This document shows, in pieces, positions 5,424 to 7,245 of a DNA stretch of 7,245 bases. Where the stretch lies: positions 1 through 7,245 of the forward strand of contig CALWDV010000057.1 in NCBI GenBank assembly GCA_944376785.1, given 5' to 3'. The translations under genes and the position numbers were made by a program. Below the pieces are notes generated by a model. That model ran no database searches. It was not told the DNA's origin and saw only the letters and a program-made list of their open reading frames with translations. Source of the DNA: an uncultured Clostridia bacterium (GTDB lineage Bacteria; Bacillota; Clostridia; Christensenellales; UBA1242). Position 1 is the stretch's first letter. Each line of letters starts with the position of its first letter.

Positions 5424-6598
5424 TTCTTTACCCCTAAAACTTTACTTTTTCCATCAATAAAAATTAAATCATACAAATTATTTTCTTTAACATCTTTATT
5501 TGATTTTATCACTTTTCCATTAAATTCAACTTTAACATATCCTTTTTCTAATGGGTATTTTGGATTTAATGAATTTAGTTTATTAGTTAATAAGTTTAAA
5601 TAGTTTTCAATGTTAGTTTGTTTTAAATTTATAAGATGATTTAAAGTTAAAATTAAACTTTCCAAAACATTACAATTTTTTATTAACTTATTTTTTGCAT
5701 TGTAATAAATTGAATTTGATGCAACTTCTAAATTTTGTTTAACAGATTTAATTTTTTGTTGTAATTTGTCATAACAAAAATCAAAATAACCTTCAACTAA
5801 ATTATAATCATCACTTAAATTATTAACAACGCACTCCGCTGCCGCAGATGGTGTTGGTGCTCGTAAGTCAGAAACAAAATCTATTATAGTAAAATCTGTT
5901 TCATGACCCACAGCCGAAACAATAGGTTTTTTACAATTATAAGTTGCTGTTGCCACAATTTCTGTGTTAAATGGTTGCAAATCTTCCATACTACCACCAC
6001 CACGGGCAACTATAACAACGTCAACCTTATCATATTCACTAAAAAAGTTTATTCCATTTGCAATATCTAATTCTGCACCAATTCCCTGAACCTTAACAGG
6101 ATAAAGAACAATATCAACAGTACGATTTCTTCGTGTTGTAACATTAATTATATCTTGAATTACAGCACCTGTGGAACTTGTTACAACGCCAATTCTTTTC
6201 ACCCTCTCGGGTAGTGGTTTTTTTCTTGACGAATCAAAATATCCCTTAGCCTCTAATTCATTTTTTAACTTTAAAAATTTTTCATACAACAAACCTTTAC
6301 CATAAGGTGCAATATGATTTGCGTTAAATGAAAGCTTGCCACCTTTTGCATAATAAGAAACACTGCCAACAGCTAAAATAACATCTCCAATGTTTGGAGT
6401 ATCAAAACGCGAAGCATTAAATAAAACACAAGGCAAAAGCCCTGTTTCATCAGTTAAGTTAAAGTATGCAATATTGTTAGAAATTTTATAACTGCTCACT
6501 TCACCAAAAACACAAATATTTTGAAGCATAACTTCTGCTTCAAAAATATTTTTAATATAATTATTAACTTGTCCTACACTTAAATATTGTTCACTCAT
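5420..6598 (-). CDS. xseA: Exodeoxyribonuclease VII large subunit
   Basis: XseA is the catalytic subunit of exonuclease VII, which degrades single-stranded DNA from both ends during repair. An N-terminal OB-fold domain covers about 1-100, starting with the family hallmark YLSVGQVNNYIK and continuing to FGEVSSYKISNNIAYFNL. The catalytic domain (about 128-255) has RIGVVTSSTGAVIQDI (135-150), VARGGGSMEDLQPFN (197-211), AVGHETDF (229-236) and RAPTPSAAAE (246-255). All of the motifs I can identify are present. The C-terminal coiled coil (about 260-345) is short and the protein ends after PLEKGY and a small beta domain. At 392 residues it is shorter than the roughly 450 of E. coli XseA. The ATG at 6598 follows the nusB stop after three bases, with no Shine-Dalgarno in the preceding sequence, so it depends on coupling to nusB. 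Confidence 0.96.
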   Translation of the reverse strand: MSEQYLSVGQVNNYIKNIFEAEVMLQNICVFGEVSSYKISNNIAYFNLTDETGLLPCVLFNASRFDTPNIGDVILAVGSVSYYAKGGKLSFNANHIAPYGKGLLYEKFLKLKNELEAKGYFDSSRKKPLPERVKRIGVVTSSTGAVIQDIINVTTRRNRTVDIVLYPVKVQGIGAELDIANGINFFSEYDKVDVVIVARGGGSMEDLQPFNTEIVATATYNCKKPIVSAVGHETDFTIIDFVSDLRAPTPSAAAECVVNNLSDDYNLVEGYFDFCYDKLQQKIKSVKQNLEVASNSIYYNAKNKLIKNCNVLESLILTLNHLINLKQTNIENYLNLLTNKLNSLNPKYPLEKGYVKVEFNGKVIKSNKDVKENNLYDLIFIDGKSKVLGVKK

Positions 6599-6601
6599 AA
6601 A

Positions 6602-6997
6602 TTAATTTTGGGCAATACTTGCAACAACTGCATTAATAAAAGAATAGCTTTTTTCTGTACTATATTTTTTAGCAAGTTCAACAGCTTCATTTGCAACAAT
6701 TTTAACAGAATTTTTTTTATAAAATTTTAATTCATATGTTGCCATAATTAAAATTGCCAAGTCAACCTTAAACAATCTGTCTATTGTGTAACCCTTAATG
6801 TTTTTGCTAATAATGTTTTTTATTTCGGCAAAGTGTTCAACAATTCCTTCATAAAATTCTCTAACAAAAGAAAGATTGTCGTCATCAAGTTTGTTATCTG
6901 ATAAAACATCTTCATACAAACACCCATCTTCTGGTTTATGAAAACATAATTCAAAAGTAAGTTTAAAAATTGTTTCTCTTGCTAAAATTCTACTCAT
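6602..6997 (-). CDS. nusB: Transcription antitermination factor NusB
   Basis: NusB binds boxA RNA with ribosomal protein S10 to help RNA polymerase through rRNA operons. The 131-residue all-helical protein has the usual length. It begins with the basic RNA-contacting segment SRILARETIFKLTFEL (2-17). The core signature DRLFKVDLAIL, then ATYEL, is at 73-90. The C-terminal signature is VANEAVELAKKYSTEKSYSFINAVV (101-125), in which the family's frequent final GG/SG-K-F-VNGVL pattern is modified to SYSFINAVV. The ATG at 6997 follows AAGGATG with about 7 nt spacing. It is the first gene of the operon after a strong promoter, and its product is separated from xseA by only three bases. Confidence 0.94.
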   Translation of the reverse strand: MSRILARETIFKLTFELCFHKPEDGCLYEDVLSDNKLDDDNLSFVREFYEGIVEHFAEIKNIISKNIKGYTIDRLFKVDLAILIMATYELKFYKKNSVKIVANEAVELAKKYSTEKSYSFINAVVASIAQN

Positions 6998-7028
6998 AAA
7001 AATTCATCCTTATATTTTTTACAATGTT

Positions 7029-7056
7029 ATTATAGCACATAAAATAATTTTTTCCA
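7029..7056 (-). promoter_or_regulatory. Extended -10 sigma-A promoter of the nusB operon
   Basis: On the minus strand a perfect TATAAT (7034-7029) is preceded by TGC (7037-7035), making an extended -10. A weak -35, TGGAAA (7056-7051), lies 16-17 nt upstream. The start would be near 7022, about 24 nt before the ATG. It follows the terminator of the upstream gene, so the operon begins here. Confidence 0.75.
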
Positions 7057-7076
7057 CTTTTAATTTGTTTATAAAT

Positions 7077-7105
7077 AAAAAAAATTAGCCGAATGGCTAA
7101 TTTTT
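7077..7105 (-). terminator. Intrinsic terminator overlapping the Asp23-family stop codon
   Basis: An 11-bp stem (7080-7090 with 7095-7105) closes a 4-nt loop. In the minus-strand transcript the hairpin ends in eight Ts (7084-7077). The TAG stop of the upstream gene (7099-7097) is inside the first arm of the stem. The plus strand also ends in TTTTT, so it could be bidirectional. Confidence 0.85.
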
Positions 7106-7245
7106 ATTATCCTCTTCCTTAATAAAATCAACTCCTAAAACATGAACATTAATTTTATCAAGTTCAACATCTATCATGCTAGATAAACTATTTTTTATGT
7201 TTTCTTGCACTCTATATGCGATTTCAGAAACATTATATCCATAAT
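7097..7245 (-). CDS. Asp23/Gls24 family envelope stress protein, C-terminal end (partial)
   Basis: Only the last 49 codons are visible; the 5' part lies beyond the right edge. The peptide begins YGYNVSEIAYRVQENIKNSL and ends with INVHVLGVDFIKEEDNKN. The pattern YGxxxxExAxxVQENIK, followed by a strand NVHVxGVxF, is the C-terminal half of the Asp23/Gls24 (DUF322) domain. In B. subtilis and Clostridium a member of this family (yqhY-type) directly precedes nusB, which supports the call. The function of these small cytosolic or membrane-tethered proteins is poorly defined; they are linked to envelope stress and lipid homeostasis. The stop codon is embedded in its terminator hairpin, so the gene is apparently not co-transcribed with nusB. 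Confidence 0.85.
   Translation of the reverse strand, partial: YGYNVSEIAYRVQENIKNSLSSMIDVELDKINVHVLGVDFIKEEDNKN

Noticed and set aside
5391..5603. Plus-strand ORF of 70 codons
   Set aside because: Antisense to the xseA/xseB junction, where the minus-strand ATGA overlap and conserved proteins leave no room for a second gene.
1164..7097. CRISPR array, tRNA, rRNA, insertion sequence or riboswitch
   Set aside because: No regularly spaced repeats, cloverleaf, transposase or recognisable aptamer core was seen; gaps are short and explained by promoters and terminators.

Overview
The window is an AT-rich stretch of a Bacillota (Firmicutes) chromosome. Every recognisable gene lies on the minus strand, so the biological order runs from right to left. 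The gene set (Asp23/Gls24, nusB, xseA, xseB, argR, recN, spoIVB) is the conserved Bacillota block that in Bacillus and Clostridium leads to spo0A. TGA is used as a stop (xseA) and Trp is encoded by TGG, so the code is standard rather than mycoplasmal. The TYAWF-type secreted-protein signal at the left edge, the archaeal-type ProRS and the low GC suggest an uncultured gut Clostridia/Bacilli-like lineage with sporulation ancestry. This placement is inference.

Layout from right to left: (1) 7245-7097, the C-terminal end of an Asp23/Gls24 protein, whose stop codon lies inside a strong terminator (7080-7105). (2) An extended -10 promoter (about 7029-7056) drives a compact operon nusB-xseA-xseB-proS (6997-3788). 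Its genes are separated by 1-4 nt or overlap, and it ends at a 13-bp-stem terminator (3681-3711). (3) A 328-bp intergenic region holds that terminator, a 16-bp palindrome, several ARG-box-like palindromes and a good sigma-A promoter for argR. (4) argR (3459-3007) has its own terminator (2961-2986). (5) recN (2873-1164) has its own promoter. (6) A spoIVB-like gene (1090-149), then the start of a TYAWF-type secreted protein (136 to beyond position 1).

Functionally this is mostly housekeeping: antitermination (NusB), exonuclease VII (XseA/XseB), prolyl-tRNA charging, arginine-responsive regulation, DNA repair (RecN) and a sporulation checkpoint protease. Compared with the usual block, folD, ispA, dxs, tlyA and nadK are absent and proS occupies that slot.

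The standout anomaly is at the left end. The SpoIVB reading frame is normal through the PDZ domain and the first part of the S55 peptidase domain, including the catalytic His. It then changes at about residue 275 into a tail resembling the C-terminus of TYAWF-type secreted proteins. The part that should carry the catalytic Ser is missing, and a second TYAWF-type gene follows where the rest of spoIVB and spo0A would be expected. This is either a real recombination fusing spoIVB to a surface-protein gene cluster or a metagenome assembly misjoin. I found no CRISPR array, tRNA, rRNA, transposase or phage gene.
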